A stretch of 64,000 nucleotides of DNA from Chalara sp. BL73 (taxonomy: Eukaryota; Ascomycota; Leotiomycetes; Helotiales). The notes under the pieces were generated by a model that saw only the letters and a list, made by a program, of their open reading frames with translations, did not search any database and was not told where the DNA came from. Numbering within the stretch: position 1 is the first letter of the stretch; each line of letters begins with the position of its first letter. The stretch lies in contig CAKJVC010000107.1 in NCBI GenBank assembly GCA_918026815.1, forward strand, positions 124,001 through 188,000. Direction: 5' to 3'. Below, piece by piece: positions 1-11,811 of this stretch. The translations under genes were made by a program, and so were the position numbers.

Positions 1-75
1 TCGAGTATTTATTTTTTTCGACATAAATTTTTTACTTTCGCTAAAAAGATTTTTTTTTATTTTAATTCGACCGAT

Positions 76-348
76 TTGTTTAAAGCAACAAAAAAAACTT
101 GTTTTAAATGCGAAAAACTTAAACATTTCGCAAATAACTGTTTACAAGTTTTTGCAGTTAAAAAAATAGTCGAAAACGATACGAAGCTTAAACAAAAAAA
201 ACTAGTAAAAAATAAAAAGTATAAAAACCAAAAAAAAAAACAACGAAGTTTAAGCAAAAGCTCGTTTTTAAGTTTACGTAAATGTAATTTGTTAAAGTTA
301 AACTTAACAAAGTTAATAAGTAGTAAACAGTTTTTAGTTTTTTGTTAG
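76..348 (+). pseudogene. Gag fragment with CCHC zinc knuckle
   Basis: A 90-codon open stretch contains CFKCEKLKHFANNC at about residues 9-22, an intact CX2CX4HX4C zinc knuckle of a retroviral-type Gag nucleocapsid. A Lys/Ser-rich tail follows, as is common downstream of the knuckle. A protease remnant begins about 40 bases after the stop, so this is the 3' end of gag of the chromovirus that fills the first 6 kb. The apparent Met start is probably meaningless because the upstream gag is decayed. Confidence 0.75.
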
Positions 349-359
349 CTTAGTATAAA

Positions 360-480
360 TAAAACTGGAATTTCGTTACACTTATTAGTAAACACAAAAG
401 CAAACGGTTACTTTTTTATTAATCGCTTTTTTGCTATTCGTTTTTTATATGCTTTTAATACTTTTATTCGATAATTACTT
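360..480 (+). pseudogene. Aspartic protease remnant of the chromovirus
   Basis: The reading frame gives LLVNTKANGYFFIN, which aligns with the retropepsin signature LVDTGANG. The catalytic Asp codon GAC reads AAC and the Gly reads Lys (GG to AA), both G-to-A changes expected of RIP on the opposite strand. The catalytic residue is lost, so the protease cannot be functional. Confidence 0.7.
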
Positions 481-699
481 TACTTTGTACTAGTTAAAAA
501 ATTCTAAAAAAAAATATTTAGTCGTGTGTTTTAATACATTTGTTTACACTTAACTTTTAATAGTCGGCGGATATACAATTGCTTTTTTGTGATTCTGAAC
601 TTAAAAAATCAAAATACTATTATCGGTAACAAGTAGTTAAGCTATTTTAAAATCAAATTAAACTCGGCAAAAAATCGGCTTATATAGCTTTCCTGTTAA

Positions 700-870
700 G
701 AATCTCTATTTTAGAGGTTCAAGGAAGTGTCATGTATATGTGGTCAAGCACGTGACGGAACGTCACGTGGTTGGCTTGGCATGGAAAACTGTATATAGAA
801 CACGTAGCATACAACCTCACAATACACACCTGTAATTCCTACGCTTCCGCACCCACCCTTTTCAATATTT
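700..870. repeat. Island of balanced base composition inside the chromovirus, with a CACGTG palindrome
   Basis: About 170 bases between the protease and RT remnants have normal GC content and lack the RIP pattern. The island holds a perfect inverted repeat with 9-bp arms and a 3-base spacer (arms 749-757 and 761-769), which contains two CACGTG E-box cores. A TATA-like sequence follows near 792. It could be a small insertion or a fragment of an LTR promoter too short to be hit by RIP. I cannot fix its borders. Confidence 0.5.
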
Positions 871-1149
871 CCGAATATTTCTCGATTTTAATATAGTTCA
901 AAAAACTGATAATTTTTTATAAATCCAGAAAGCTAGTTAATGCTTATAACAATTACTAAGTAAATGCAAACCGAAAAAATCAAGCAATAAAAATAAATTA
1001 AATGCGAAAAATGCGAAAATCGCGAAATTCTATTTTTATAGTTTTTATCCGAAGTACTAAACTCCGAATTTTTTCTGTATTTTACACGAATATTTTCCAA
1101 CTTTAAAAAAAAGCAAAATTACAAATTTCTAAACTTTTTAAAATAGTCA

Positions 1150-2450
1150 ACATTTGTCAAATTAATGCTAACGCGCTATACTTCAATATAAAATCTAGTA
1201 GCACTAAGTTTTTTTAAACTAGCTTATACGAAATAAACCGGATTATTAAAGAATTAAAAGCCGCTAAAAATATAAAAACTAAACAGTTAATTCGTTTTCG
1301 ACTACTTAAATTATATAATCTGTTTTAAAACGTATTTTTTAAAATAGTTTCGAATACGCTACTTTTTTATCGCTTATATAACTACAAAATCCAGTTAAAA
1401 GCTTTTTTGTTAAACTACTTTTTTTTTTATATTAACAATCAGCTAAAAAACTGAAAGCAGTAAAAAAGTATTTATTAAAACACTTAAACAAAAAGTTTAT
1501 TGTTTATAGCAAAAGCTTTTTCGCGTTTTTTGTTTTGTTTGTTAAAAAACTTAATAGCAGTTTGCGTTTTTGTATCGACTACAAAAAGCTTAATGTTTTA
1601 ACTCGAAACGACTTTTATTTTATTTTAAGAATTAATAAATTGTTAAGCCGAATATTAAAAGCTAAAATATTTACAAAGCTCGATATTTGTTAAGCTTTTT
1701 ACAAAATCCGAATAAATTTCGATTTTAAAAAATACACAACGTTTAAAACTCGTTACAAATTTTACAAATGCAAAGTGCTACTTTTTAGTTTTACTAATAA
1801 ACTTGTTACGTATTAACAGTACATAAACGACGTTTTAATAAAATATTTAAATAACTTTTGTATAGTATATTTCGATAATATTTTTATTTATTCCGAAAAC
1901 TTTACTATTTATATCGAGCACGTTAAAAAAGTGTTACAAAAACTTCGTAATGCCGAATTTTAAGCCGACATTGCTAAATGCGAGTTTTATGTTACTAAAA
2001 CCAAGTATTTAAAATACATTTTAACTATTAAAAAACTAAAAGTAAACTTTAATAAAACCGAACTTTTACGGAACTAAACTCGATTTACTACTGTTATAAA
2101 TATAAAATCTTTTTTAAGATTTTGCGGATTTTACTGTTAGTTTATACGCAACTTTAGTTTAATCGCTAAACTATTAACAACTATTACACGCTTTACAAAA
2201 CCGTTTATATAATTAAAAAAATATAACTAAACGTTTGAAAATTTGCAAAAAAGTTTGCTAACAGTACAAACTATTTACTATTTCGACTTCGAACTTTTTA
2301 CGAAACTAAAAACGAATTTTTTGAATAAAATTATTGCTAATATTATTTTTTAAAAGTATGCTTAAAACTAATAGTACTTTGTCGGCTTTTATTTACACGT
2401 TTTAACAAGCTATAAAATAAACTAAAAAATCTACAACAAAAAACTATACA
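1150..2450 (+). pseudogene. Reverse transcriptase and RNase H remnant (Ty3/Gypsy)
   Basis: Recognisable blocks in order: LRFCIDYKKLN at about 1563-1595, FTKLDIC plus stop plus AFYKIRI at about 1670-1710, and a degenerate palm motif YFDNIFIYS near 1868-1895, where the family has a YLDDILIYS-type sequence. The second catalytic Asp reads Asn, again a G-to-A change. A stop replaces the conserved Gln before AF. The upstream stretch from about 1150 resembles the linker that precedes RT in fungal chromoviruses, and the sequence after 1930 keeps RNase H-like spacing. Confidence 0.85.
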
Positions 2451-3039
2451 CTATTATAAAAGCGTTTTGCAAATAGCGTTTCGAGTTTATATCGGTTTAA
2501 AGTTAAATTAGCGTTTACTCGAACTACAAGTTATTAAAGTATTTTATAATTACTAAAGTTTTTACAGTTAAGCAAGTACGCTAAATAAAGTTTTTTTTTG
2601 ACTTTAATTTTAAAATTATATATACGTTAAACAAAAACAATTTTAAAGCTAATATTTTCAGCCGAAAAAAACAAAATATAACTGTACAAAAAAAAGCAAA
2701 AAAAAAACAGTCGTTTTAAAGTACTTTTCGAACTTAATCGCTTCGATTTTTAAATCAATGCAAAACTAGCCGAGTTATATATATTCGCTATTAACATTTT
2801 TATTTTAAACTTCGAAACTTTTTTAAACTTTTTTTAAAACTTTTTAAAACTAATAGCTAAACTACAACAAATTAACCGTAAATCATTTTTTGACTTATAA
2901 GCAACTTTACTCGAAAGTTATTATATCGAAAACGAGTTGTTACTACACAAAAAAAAGCTGTATATATTTCGAAACACTTTTTTTTGTACTCGCTTTATTC
3001 AAAAAGCGTATAGTCAACTTTTTAGCGTATACTTAAATA

Positions 3040-3420
3040 AAACTAAAACTTATTAGTTGCTTGTTTTTAAATACTATTAAGTCGGCATAAATGCAAACTG
3101 TAAACGATATATTGCAAATTATAAAGCTTGTAAAACAGTTTATATTAATTAAACTAAACAACAAAGCTTGTTACACTTTTTACCGGTGCTTGTATATTCG
3201 ATGCAGTACTTTTATATAAATTTCAAAAAGTTTTTTACAAATAAACACGGCTTCGATACTATTTTAATTTTTATTAATCGGTTAAAAAAAAATACGGTAA
3301 CAATTTTTTGCTATAAAAATATCGACGCTTGTAGCGTAGCGACTTTTTTTTTTTAGTAAATATATCGATTCGAACATATTTCGAAATCGATAGTTTTTAA
3401 TAAAAGTTTTTAATTTGTAT
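3040..3420 (+). pseudogene. Integrase remnant (zinc-binding and core domains)
   Basis: A degenerate HHCC region (near 3070-3130) is followed by an uninterrupted 62-codon piece at 3168-3356 containing LLHFLPVLVY, INFKKFFTNKHGFDTI and FINRLKKNTVTI. These match the start of the Ty3/Gypsy integrase core, where the family has a PLPVPxxPW block, a DF motif and a D-R-L motif. Both conserved Asp residues of those motifs read Asn. Expected Pro residues read Leu or Phe (C-to-T). Confidence 0.8.
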
Positions 3421-4124
3421 TTTTTTTTTAAAATAAGTTTTGTAAAATTATTAAAGTTAAAATTAAGCTTTTTACAGTTTATTACAAACAAACAAACGGC
3501 TAAACGGAAATTATAAACAAATATATCGATTAAAAACTTCGACTTTTTGTTAATTACTATTAAAACAATTAAAGCGAACTACTTTTTATAATTAACAAAG
3601 CACAAATAATTTTTTTACACTTTTTTATTAAAATAGCATTATACCGGCTTAAATTCGGACTTAATTCTAAAACAAACTAAAACTGGAACACGCTAAAAAC
3701 TAATATTTTATTAAAAAAACTCAATTACAAAAATGCAAAAAAACTAGCTAATCGTATAAAAAAATTATAAAAATTAGCTAAAGCGAATATGCTAAAAACT
3801 TAAAAACGTATATTTTCGTTAATAAACAAATACCGAAAAACTATCGACTAAAAAATTACGAATAAAGTTTACTTGTTTACAAAAAACCTAAAAAACTATA
3901 AACTTAGCCGAAAGCTAGCCGAACAATAAATAAGTTTTTTTGAAATTACCGAACAAGTAAACAACGTTTACAAGTTTGTTTTATCGGCTAAATTTAAAAT
4001 TTATAAAGTTTTTTTTTTTGACGTATTAACTAAAAATCTAAACAATTCGTTATTTAGCTAAAAGAATTCTAAACTTAAAGCAAAGCTAATCGCCGGAAAA
4101 AAAAAAAAAAAGTCAACGATATTA

Positions 4125-4300
4125 AAATAGTGCGCAAAATCAAAAACGTTCTGAAATATTAAGTAAGTTAAATCGGCTACGATTTAAACTTTAAATAGTA
4201 TTCTATTTTTAACTTTATAAAGTCATTTTACAAAATCCGCGACTTTTATATACAAAACTTTCGGTTGCTAAAACTTTTTTGTAAACTTGCGAAATAAATT
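4125..4300 (+). pseudogene. Chromodomain-like remnant at integrase C-terminus
   Basis: The frame reads a VRKIKNVLKY-like start, then Tyr-stop-Val-Ser-stop-Ile-Gly-Tyr-Asp, then KIRDFYIQNF. If the stops are Trp codons (TGG changed by RIP), this is the Y-W-V-x-W-x-G-Y-D block of the chromodomain that chromoviruses carry after integrase. The assignment depends on reading stops as Trp, so it is an inference from pattern. Confidence 0.65.
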
Positions 4301-5711
4301 ACAATTTAAGAATTTAGCTAAAAAAATTACAATTACTTAACAAATAATTAAATATAATAACACCGAATTTTTTTTAACAACTTTCCGACTTTATTTTTAT
4401 TTTTAATTATAGTCACGAATTACAGTACAAATTATAACACAAACAAAACAATTTAATTAACAATTTAATATTTTTTGATTTAAAACTTAAATTAACGATT
4501 TTTGCAGTATAAACTTTTTAGTAACACTAAACCGATTTCGCTACAAAAAACTACTTTCGCGAATAAACACTGTCGAAGTTTATATTACAAAAATGCCGAC
4601 TTGTTTTCCGAAACAAAATTTAATACTTTTTTACTTAGTTACAAAAATTTTTTTTTCCGTTTTAGTAAACTCCGCCGGATTTTCTATTTTTACTTTTATT
4701 TATTTCTTTTTTTTTTTTACTGTTTTTTTCTTCGTTTTTATTTTTATATAAATTAGCGGCTCGAAAAAAACTTACTCGGCTACTTTTTCGATTTTTCTTT
4801 TTAGTAATACAACCGGTAGTACGCCGAGCGGCAGCTATACTAACTACGAAAGTTTGTACTGCAATTACAACTTTTTTAAGTTTATAAAACTTTTAATTAA
4901 AGTTAGACCGAGTCGAATAAAATACGAATAACTTACTATTAATATGTCTGCTATTTCGAACCGAAAAACACGAGTTTTTTTTAACAAAGCAAAGTTTATA
5001 TCGAACTGCGTTCGAAATATAAACGCCGAGCTAACCGACACGATTTTATTTAGTACTACTACTGCAGCGCGGATTTAAACACTTTGTGCTGTTTGAAAAG
5101 CAATAAATTCGGTAAATACGTATTACGAAATTTAACTTAAAAGTAAACAAATAAAAAATACGAACAAAATTCGAAAACTTACAAATACACAAAAAGCATT
5201 TTGTGCAATACAATAACTACATTTTTTCGAAAAAAGCCGACTAAACGAGTATTAGTGCTTTTCGTTTTTTTTTTTTGCCCGAAAGCAGCAAAAACAGCAT
5301 ATACGGTAAGCCGCAGTTAAAACACTAAGAAAAATAAGCAAAAGCATAATTTACAAGTGTTAATATCGAAATTTATGCCGAAACTTTTTCAAAAAGTAAT
5401 ATTTATAATAGTAATAATAGTTGCTTAAAAAACGAAGTTGAAAAAAAAAAGTAAATATTTATAATTTAAAAGCGCACAAAAAACTTATTATAACTGAAAA
5501 CAATAGCAAGTAATTCTAAATAAAATTTAACTAGAAAAAGTAACTTACAAAAGTTGCTATTGTTAATTTCTGTTGTTGTTAATTTCTATTGTTTTTATAA
5601 TCGCTTAGTATTGTGTATACCGAAAATTCTGCTTACACCGAAATTTCATCGAACTACTACCGACTTTTATTTCGAAGTTTAAAAGCAAGCTTTTTTTAAA
5701 AAGAAAAATAA
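4301..5711. other. AT-rich stretch between chromodomain and LTR, no intact gene
   Basis: About 1.4 kb of AT-rich sequence with no credible complete gene. A short plus-strand open stretch at 4502-4756 ends in a run of aromatic residues. Such runs would be expected if a Pro/Ser-rich low-complexity region had its C bases changed to T, so it may be a Gag-like or structural N-terminus of another element. I do not recognise a family. A polypurine run of about 14 bases ends next to the LTR at 5712. Confidence 0.4.
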
Positions 5712-5992
5712 TGTAACAATCGGTATGCTTAAGTTGCAATACAGCAAGCAAAAATACGACACGAGAAGTTATAGCGCAGGTGCAAAAAGTGTGATTCAAA
5801 GTATAAAAAGTTTCAGACTAAATACGGAGTAAAGTCGGAGTCGCCTATATAAAAGGCCTGCTCTACCTTTTACAATTGCTTTTCATGTTTTTGTATCCTT
5901 AGTACTTTAGACCTATAAAGCAATCACGATCAGCCTATTGTACGCACTCCCATATGCCTCTATTCTAGCCCGTGATTCCTTGCGTCGTTACA
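5712..5992 (+). repeat. LTR-like terminus (281 bp), probably 3' LTR of the left chromovirus
   Basis: The stretch begins TGTAAC and ends GTTACA, a 6-bp terminal inverted repeat of LTR type. A polypurine run (AAAAAGAAAAATAA) directly precedes it, as expected upstream of a 3' LTR. A TATA-like TATATAAAAGG at about 5846-5856 lies in a better preserved part. The flanking pentamers are AATAA and AATAC, a near but imperfect target duplication. Ownership by the left chromovirus is inferred from orientation and position because the other LTR is not visible. Confidence 0.6.
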
Positions 5993-7100
5993 AATACTAA
6001 AAACGTTTAATCGACTAAATTTGTTTTAGTGTAATTTTACAATTATTAACAATCGAAACACAGTAATAAAGTATTAAATACTTTAAATTATTTGTATTTA
6101 AAACTTTAAAGTAACTCGCAAAAAAGCAAATATAAAGTTTTAAGTAAATAATAATAACTTTTTTTTTTTTTTTTTGAATTATACGTTTTAATTTTGAAGT
6201 TGTACAGTTTCGGCGTACAATACACAATATCAAAGCGTTTTTTATTTGAATAAATAGCTTTTTTTGCTAACGAAATATTAAAAAAAGTAAAACTTATAAA
6301 AAAAAGCTATATTGTTGTCGAATACACAAAAAAAAAAAATTAAAAAAATTAATTATTTGAATTTAATAATTTGCAAGTTATATAGTACTTTATTTTAGTA
6401 TTTTAGCAGCAAAACAGTAGTATATTAAATATTTGCTAACAAAATAATAGTATTTCAAATATACACCAAAAAAAATAGTAGTATTTCAGAAATATTTTAA
6501 ATATTATCATTTTTTTAAAAACTATTTTATGTACTACTGTTTTAAAAAAGTAGCATATCAAAAAAGCCTCCAAATAAAGTGGTAATATCCGAGAAATATA
6601 AGCACTTTTCGGTGGTATCCCAGATATTTGCCGTAATAATAATAATAAAAATTAAAATTAAAAACTACGGCCTGTCACATATATAATAATATTTAAGTTT
6701 TTAGCAAATTCTATTTAGTATAATTTATAATATGATTTGTAATATGATTTATAATATGATTTATAGTATGATTTATAATATAATTTATAATATGGGTTAT
6801 AATATAATTTGTAATGTATAGAATATTGGTAATATAATTAATTATTAATTATTCTTTGGGTTTCTAAAAAATTCTAAAAAAGATATTTTAACGAGTTTGT
6901 ATTACTAATCAAAGTTTACTAAGAACTAAACCCAATTAGACCTAGTATTGAGTTAACTCGAGTTATATTGAGTTATATTGAGTTGAGTTTGAGTTATATG
7001 TATTTATATTAGGTTGAGTTGAGTTAACCCCTAAACTCAACTCAACTCAACTCATTATACACACTAACAATAAGTCGTGCAATTGCTCTAAAAGTACACT
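5993..7100. other. AT-rich spacer with simple tandem repeats
   Basis: No gene is supported. The stretch contains several imperfect copies of a GATTTATAATAT-type unit at about 6720-6800 and a region at about 6950-7060 built from GAGTTATATT and GAGTTGAGTT units. In the latter, GAGTTGAGTT is followed 13 bases later by its inverse, AACTCAACTC. Base composition changes abruptly to normal at about 7075, the border of the first gene island. Confidence 0.6.
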
Positions 7101-7396
7101 TTATCAAGCTTAGTGGGCATAGTTCAAGCAGGCACGGCTCGATCTCGTCGGGTATATGCGCTCGGCGACTTTAAACGATCAACTTACATCTTAATTTAGA
7201 CCGTCAACAAACATAGTATATAATGTTTTGCCACGGTAAAAATAGCCCATTCTACCGGGATTACATCCTTGAAGAAGTTAAAGGCTGGCAGCCGTAATTT
7301 TCTTTCCATATCCATTTGAATACTCCACGCCTTATTCTCATCCAGTCCAGACGAAGCATCTCTTGACAGGAAGCCTACACGCACCAAATTCACACG

Positions 7397-8523
7397 ATGG
7401 CGCTCCAGAGTGACATAACAATCAACTACAAGAAGTTCAACTCATCATCTATCTCATCGGCGACGTCGGCTTTTAATGCTAAGCTGCAAAATATTATGGG
7501 CGGCATACCAAAATGGTATGAGGTTGGTACTCTATGAATACTCCACCAAGCCATTGACCTGCTCTTCTAGCAAAACAAGACACAACATAGTAACGCTGAC
7601 TTTCCTTTCAGATCGGGGCCGCAAAATACCGAGCCCTGCGTCGCGACGGATCTTCCCCGCTCCCAGGCCCAATTCTTCTCCCCTCGGCATTCAAATTCGC
7701 CATACCATCCCGCCATACCGGCCGCTCCATCCCCTGCCGCGTGCTGCGACCACAACACGGGAATTCCAACGCGATCTTCCTACACATCCACGGCGGCGGC
7801 TGGGTGCTCAATGACGAGGAGTCTTCGGACGTGTATCTACAAAAAATTGCGGACACCTGTGGCCTGACGTGCATCTCAGTCGGGTACCGCCTCGCGCCCG
7901 AATTCCCCTTCCCCGCCGCGACCGACGACTGCTACGATGCGGTGGAGTGGCTTGTCGACAACGCGGAGGCACAGTTTAGTTCGCCGTTAGGATTCGTAGG
8001 TGGGGAGAGCGCGGGTGCTAATCTCGCAGTCTTGTCGGTGCTGCATTTGGCGCGGTCCAATGTTCCTCGGTATGCGAATTTCCGATTCCTGGGGCTGCTG
8101 AGCCATTATGGCACGTATTCGCTGCAGTGGCTGCCCAGCACGAAAAATTTCAACAAGAATCCGCCATTGGTGTTGGATGAGGACATTCTGACAAGCTTTC
8201 GGGAAGCGTATTTACCTGGATTAACCCTCGACGAAATGACGTCCCCAGATATATCACCATTATTTGCAAATTTAGCTGGGTTGACTCTACCCCCAGCGCT
8301 GTTCACTTGTGGCACCGAAGACTGCTTGCTCGATGACTCGGTCTTCATGAGCGTCAAGTGGATGATGGCCGGCGGTGAGGCCATCATTCGAATTTATCCG
8401 GGGAGCCCACATGGGTATATCATGTTTGCGGAAGACATTCACGAGAATGTCTCTGTTGCTATGAAGGAATTACAAACATTCCTTACTGGGAGATTAGGAC
8501 ATCCAGTTGAGTCTGTGTTGTAG
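7397..8523 (+). CDS. Alpha/beta hydrolase of the hormone-sensitive-lipase family (esterase/lipase)
   Basis: Two exons, 7397-7522 and 7612-8523, joined by an 89-bp GT-AG intron, give a 345-residue protein, a usual length for HSL-family esterases. HGGGW at residues 102-106 is the oxyanion-hole motif. GESAG has the nucleophile Ser175, and Asp279 (in GTEDCLL) and His309 (in GSPHGY) complete the triad. There is no signal peptide, so it is probably cytosolic. Its substrate would be a short acyl ester or lactone; this is family knowledge and not visible in the sequence. The start at 7397 is the only ATG that keeps exon 1 open. The gene converges on the Zn2Cys6 regulator and is the leftmost gene of the possible catabolic cluster. 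Confidence 0.88.
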
Positions 8524-8847
8524 AACTGGATTTCCTGGATATAGGCATAAGAATTCTCGAGTGGACAGGAAGGTTATGGCAGTGCATAACCAAGTCATCT
8601 CGAAACATCATCATAGTCCGTTCTGAAGCTACCATAAATATAGAGGCTAGAGCATGTAAACCAATGAATTCGATGGAGTCTTATACAAGATAAGCTAGAG
8701 TGATTCCAAGATATATTAATACCAAGACCCTTTCGGTCAATAGGTCAGTATCTTCTACTTTCTCATAAAAGTGGTCATCGAAGCGATTGCGATGCTCAAA
8801 TGCTTGGCTAGTGACTCTTGACGACTCTGTACTGTAATGGCCGACGG
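8524..8847. other. Convergent intergenic gap
   Basis: About 320 bp between the 3' ends of the hydrolase gene (plus) and the Zn2Cys6 regulator (minus). I see no gene or clear structural signal. It presumably holds both 3' ends. Confidence 0.6.
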
Positions 8848-11315
8848 TCATTGACCGTTGTATGCCGCGAAAGCATTAAAGGCATCCTGGAAAAGGAGGT
8901 CTGATGGAATCAAATCATCCACATATGGCCACTGATCTCCGAATTGGAGGCCTTGAGACTGCTGCACTGCCAGAAATTGTTGATCATTGTCTGTTTTATT
9001 TTGGACAGAAAGGCTCCTAAATTGATCCCCATCAAGGCCATTGGAACTGTTGACACCTTTTTGGTTCTCGTTGCACGGAGCTTTTGGAGCCATAAATCCT
9101 CTCGAATCTGCCGTTTTCAAAGGATTCGTGATATTAAAGCCAAACTCTCGACCCGTGAGTCGATGCAGGAGATTGATGAACAACTGTAGTATCCATCCTC
9201 CAACAGGCCATGATTTCGACATTTCGCTCAAAGCAAGCATGCATTGCCTCGATCTGTTCTCAGCGAGTTGACCACGAATTGGATCTCCTCGGCGAATAAC
9301 GATTGCATGGACAGAGAGCGCTGCAAACAGTGCGGGTACGCTATGGGAATTAGTCCCGACTCGACCTCACATTCATGGGAATACTTGCAGGTGTAGCTGG
9401 CTATATCCAAGTAAATCTGCGGATAAAAGATCTTCCACGATGCGGGTTGTCGCATCAGCAGCAGCTCTTGCGTATGAGTCCCTTTCAGCAGCAGTTGGGG
9501 ATTCGATACTGATACAACGAGGCCGATAAAGGAGTATTTGGCAGTTGCTAAGTTCTGATCAGTAGACGGTCACAGAATAGATCTTAGATTGCGTACTGAA
9601 AACTGGCGTAGAGCATGCGTGCCCAGAACGGTGCATTGAGTGTTCCATCCAGTTGCCCAAGAGCTAGCTCAGGTGGAATTTGTTGCTCCCAGCAAGTGAG
9701 CTCCTGTGACAGAGCTCCTGGGCTTTGGGTGTTGTTGTTCCTGCTGATTGCAAACTCCTGTTTAAGAATTCTACCCACTGCATCATAGTCAGAAATTGCT
9801 ATGCGATTTGGACAAGGGAGTACACACATATTGCCGCTAGCTTCGACATCTCTATCACGTACAACTTGTGGTGCAATTTCTGGACACCAAAGATGTGTGG
9901 AGATTCCCCTTCTACATCATCGAAATCAGACAATTCCAGGGGTCCCACATCACAATCCTCATCCTGGATTCGAAGAGGACGTCCAAGAGCGGCCGCAGAG
10001 TGACGGTCACGTATCTAGTATAATTAGCCTGCTCAAGTTCTCCTGGTTTATGAGTTTTTGGATTGGCATACATATAAACACCACCATATTCTTTTCCATA
10101 AAGTTTGATGGCGTGGACTCAGTCCAGACCTCGAAGTACTTCGCGACAGTTAATACAATCCTAGAAGTGAGCAGGAATACCTACGATCTATGAATCCCTA
10201 GAGTCTGCGCCAGGCTGATTGAGGCGCCCAGCCAATACCAGCTGTCCTTCTGATCCTCTGGCCCCTGCCACCAAAAACCAAGCAGAAACAAAACAGCGGT
10301 AAGCTTGACTTTATCTCTCTCTTCGTCGGCATCGTACAGAATTTTTGCTCGAACGTAGAATGATGTTCGAGCTTGATACCGATTGGCAAATCCAGCTTCA
10401 TGCAGCAGCTCCTCATTGCAGAGTGTCACAGCAATATAATAAATAGTCTGAAGCACAAGGAAAGACGACCGACCGTGTTTGTATGAGTCCATAATTTCTC
10501 TTCGGTCAAATACTGGGTATGCTGGATAGAAGCTTTCAAAGAATGTATGGAGAAGTCTTTCGCCAACGCTCCTGTTAGGCAGAGTATATGCTCCTTTTGC
10601 TTGCAACATTACAAGCTGCTCGGGCTCTAAAGTTTTGTCGTCGAAGACGTTGCGCGCTCTGTCATCTACTGACCTAGGAATCGGATAGTGTACCCTGTCT
10701 TCAGTTTCTTCACCGGATGGGCTACAGACTGTCTTGACTACAAAGGCTAAGCTGAATGCCTCTCCGAGATAAAATGTCCGCCCACTATGTCGAAACACCT
10801 CTGTAGTCTTCTCCGTGGTCGAGGCGTCTGCCATTCTTGCAAATAGCATTTCGGAACCCTCCTCTGCCTGCGCAGCTCTGTTATCGAGGTCGCCGTCTGG
10901 ATTGTACTGGATCTGCGCAGATACTCCGTTACTTTCATCATAGTTTCCATCTGCTGGTGCCACTGAGTTCTTGGGCGAAGCAGGCGGTATGGTTGCGGGG
11001 TGATCCGAATTGAGGTCGTTATCTAGCTGTCCAGGGGATGCACGACGTTTTCTTTGTACTCGAGGATACCTAAATTCGTCGCGGTCAGCCTTTAATCTTC
11101 TGTTACCCCTACAGTAATCCTGAAGCACCAATAACCTACTTTCCCCGCCGTGAGATCATTACTTCGCAGGCAACGTCGCGAGCGCGGCAATTCCGACATG
11201 GCTGTGATTCAGACACATCGCATCTCACTCGTCGCGAATTGCATCGTAGACAAGCCACTTTGGCTCTTTGCGACGTGCTGGGTTTTACATGCTGACTGGC
11301 TGTTGCGACATCCAT
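8848..11315 (-). CDS. Zn2Cys6 transcription factor with fungal_trans (middle homology) domain
   Basis: Seven exons on the minus strand (11315-11163, 11119-10185, 10138-10072, 10014-9828, 9777-9597, 9547-9389, 9340-8848) give 724 residues with frame kept throughout. Exon 1 encodes the binuclear zinc cluster at about residues 22-50: CLRCNSRRVRC, then CRNC and a final Cys. The middle part carries the fungal_trans landmarks LGIHRS, LWKRIWWCLY, IRDRHSAAALGRP and ILLYRPRC. It resembles the cutinase-regulator (CTF1) subgroup, a guess from motif style. The first intron is only 43 bp (GTAATG to TTCAG); a 31-bp alternative also stays in frame. The second intron ends in AAG. The sixth (9388-9341) is a GC-AG intron starting GCAAGT. 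It is a nuclear regulator and a candidate controller of the neighbouring metabolic genes. Confidence 0.88.
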
Positions 11316-11811
11316 AGTAGTAACTGAGAGTGATGTTGAACGATCGTAAGATTGCGATGGCCGAGGAGCGGAGTGAAGGACGTCATTAAGATGGACTGTG
11401 AGGAATTGGGATGGTATATGTTATGATATAGGTAAGCTTACTTGTCCTCATCGGAGCTGATGAGCGTAGAATGAGAGTGAGGAAGCTGGCGGTCATAGTA
11501 AGGACAAAGTGGCGATGAATTCGAGGTCGATTTAAGTGCGGGGGATTGGCCGTTCACGGGACGACACCCGGAGGACTGCGGGGTCCCTTGCACCCCAGGA
11601 TCGTGGTCTAAGCTCACCTCCACTCTCTCCGAAACTGCACCTACGCTGGTCCTGCAGAACTTCTAGCCATGTTTGTGAGATAGATTTAATGTGGTCACAA
11701 ATGTCTAAACTATTTACGGGAGCAAATGGAGGCTGCCGACATGCATGCGTCGATTTCTTACAACTACTTCTATATTGCTGCAGTTGTCTGCGGAGTCTCC
11801 CAACAACTCCT
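11316..11811. other. Intergenic region upstream of the Zn2Cys6 gene
   Basis: About 500 bp between the regulator's start and the stop codon of the flavocytochrome gene; both genes read leftwards. It should hold the regulator's promoter. The open stretches here resemble no protein family, and I see no distinctive motif. Confidence 0.55.

Larger units (their letters stand above)
1..5992 (+). mobile_element. RIP-degraded Ty3/Gypsy chromovirus, left end outside the window
   Basis: The plus strand carries the remains of one LTR retrotransposon in the Ty3/Gypsy order: a Gag zinc knuckle near 100-145, an aspartic-protease motif near 385-430, reverse transcriptase at about 1540-1920, RNase H-like sequence after that, integrase at about 3060-3400 and a chromodomain-like segment at about 4125-4290. 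An LTR-like end lies at 5712-5992. Every domain is broken by stops where Trp or Gln codons are expected, the signature of C-to-T change on both strands. The order protease-RT-integrase-chromodomain is that of chromoviruses (established knowledge). The 5' LTR is not in the window. The stretch 4300-5700 between chromodomain and LTR is unusually long and may include sequence of another element. Confidence 0.88.

Noticed and set aside
6950..7060. GAGTTGAGTT / AACTCAACTC arrays as possible telomere repeats
   Set aside because: The unit does not match TTAGGG-type fungal telomeres, occurs in both orientations and lies beside ordinary genes.
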